Below the pieces are notes generated by a model, which ran no database searches, was not told where the DNA came from, and was given only the letters and a program-made list of their open reading frames with translations. A stretch of 7,127 bases of DNA from JAEUIA01 sp034440255 (GTDB lineage Bacteria > Planctomycetota > UBA1135 > GCA-002686595), in NCBI GenBank assembly GCA_034440255.1, contig JAWXBU010000090.1:1-7127 (forward strand), read 5' to 3'. Shown piece by piece: positions 7,040-7,127 of the stretch. Numbering within the stretch: the stretch's first letter is position 1; each line of letters begins with the position of its first letter. Position numbers and translations under genes: made by a program.

Positions 7040-7127
7040 ATGCGAGAGGGGGGCAGAGATGCGAGAGGGGCAGAGATGCGAGAGGGGCAGAGATGCGAGA
7101 GGGGCAGAGATGCGAGAGGGGCAGAGA
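7040..7127. repeat. 17-bp tandem direct repeat (at least 5 copies), continuing past the window edge
   Basis: The unit is ATGCGAGAGGGGCAGAG. Copies begin at 7040 (19 bp, with two extra G), 7059, 7076, 7093 and 7110, and a sixth begins at 7127. The four 17-bp copies are identical, which suggests recent expansion or active homogenisation. The plus strand is almost all purine, with one C-rich partner strand. The array begins 85 bases upstream of the yebC start codon. The stretch 6969-6991 (GACAGAGGGGGC, then GAGAGGGAGAG) is similar purine-rich sequence and may be a decayed relative. The rest of the 6956-7039 spacer shows no gene or clear promoter. Confidence 0.92.

Noticed and set aside
7040..7127. 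Tandem repeats as a CRISPR array
   Set aside because: The 17-bp units are contiguous with no unique spacers, so this is a simple tandem repeat.

Overview
The window is GC-rich bacterial DNA in which every supported gene lies on the minus strand. From right to left, in the direction of transcription, these are: a YebC/PmpR-family translation or regulatory protein; a response-regulator-like protein with a degenerate receiver and a degenerate GGDEF domain; a forkhead-associated (FHA) protein; a membrane-anchored Ser/Thr protein kinase; an ECF-like sigma factor with an extra cysteine/histidine C-terminal domain; and the start of a secreted M28-family metallopeptidase cut off by the left edge. The style suggests a Planctomycetota chromosome: a kinase stop codon directly abutting the start of a sigma factor, an MAGHSHSSN start in YebC, few Shine-Dalgarno sites, and FHA and kinase genes together. 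Myxococcota would be the main alternative. This placement is inference from gene style, not a database match.

Layout: 6956-7127 is gene-free and holds a 17-bp tandem repeat that runs off the right edge. yebC is at 6200-6955. A 138-bp gap with two small inverted repeats follows. Then comes a tight four-gene block: receiver/GGDEF-like protein (5129-6061), 10-bp gap, FHA protein (4006-5118), 34-bp gap, kinase (2415-3971), 0-bp gap, sigma factor (1500-2414). A 92-140-bp gap containing a hairpin leads to the M28 peptidase (1-1359, incomplete).

How the genes may work together: the four-gene block has the parts of a phosphorylation-controlled transcription module. A membrane-tethered kinase could phosphorylate the co-translated sigma factor or the FHA protein, and the receiver/GGDEF-like protein could act as a non-catalytic scaffold or sensor. 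Unusually, three of the four proteins have lost or changed residues that define their families: receiver switch residues, the GGDEF signature, the FHA phosphothreonine contacts, and HRD/DFG altered to HFD/DYG in the kinase. The sigma factor ends in an H-x5-C-x2-C motif resembling the zinc site of anti-sigma factors. This block is the most interesting content of the window. The mechanism is a hypothesis.
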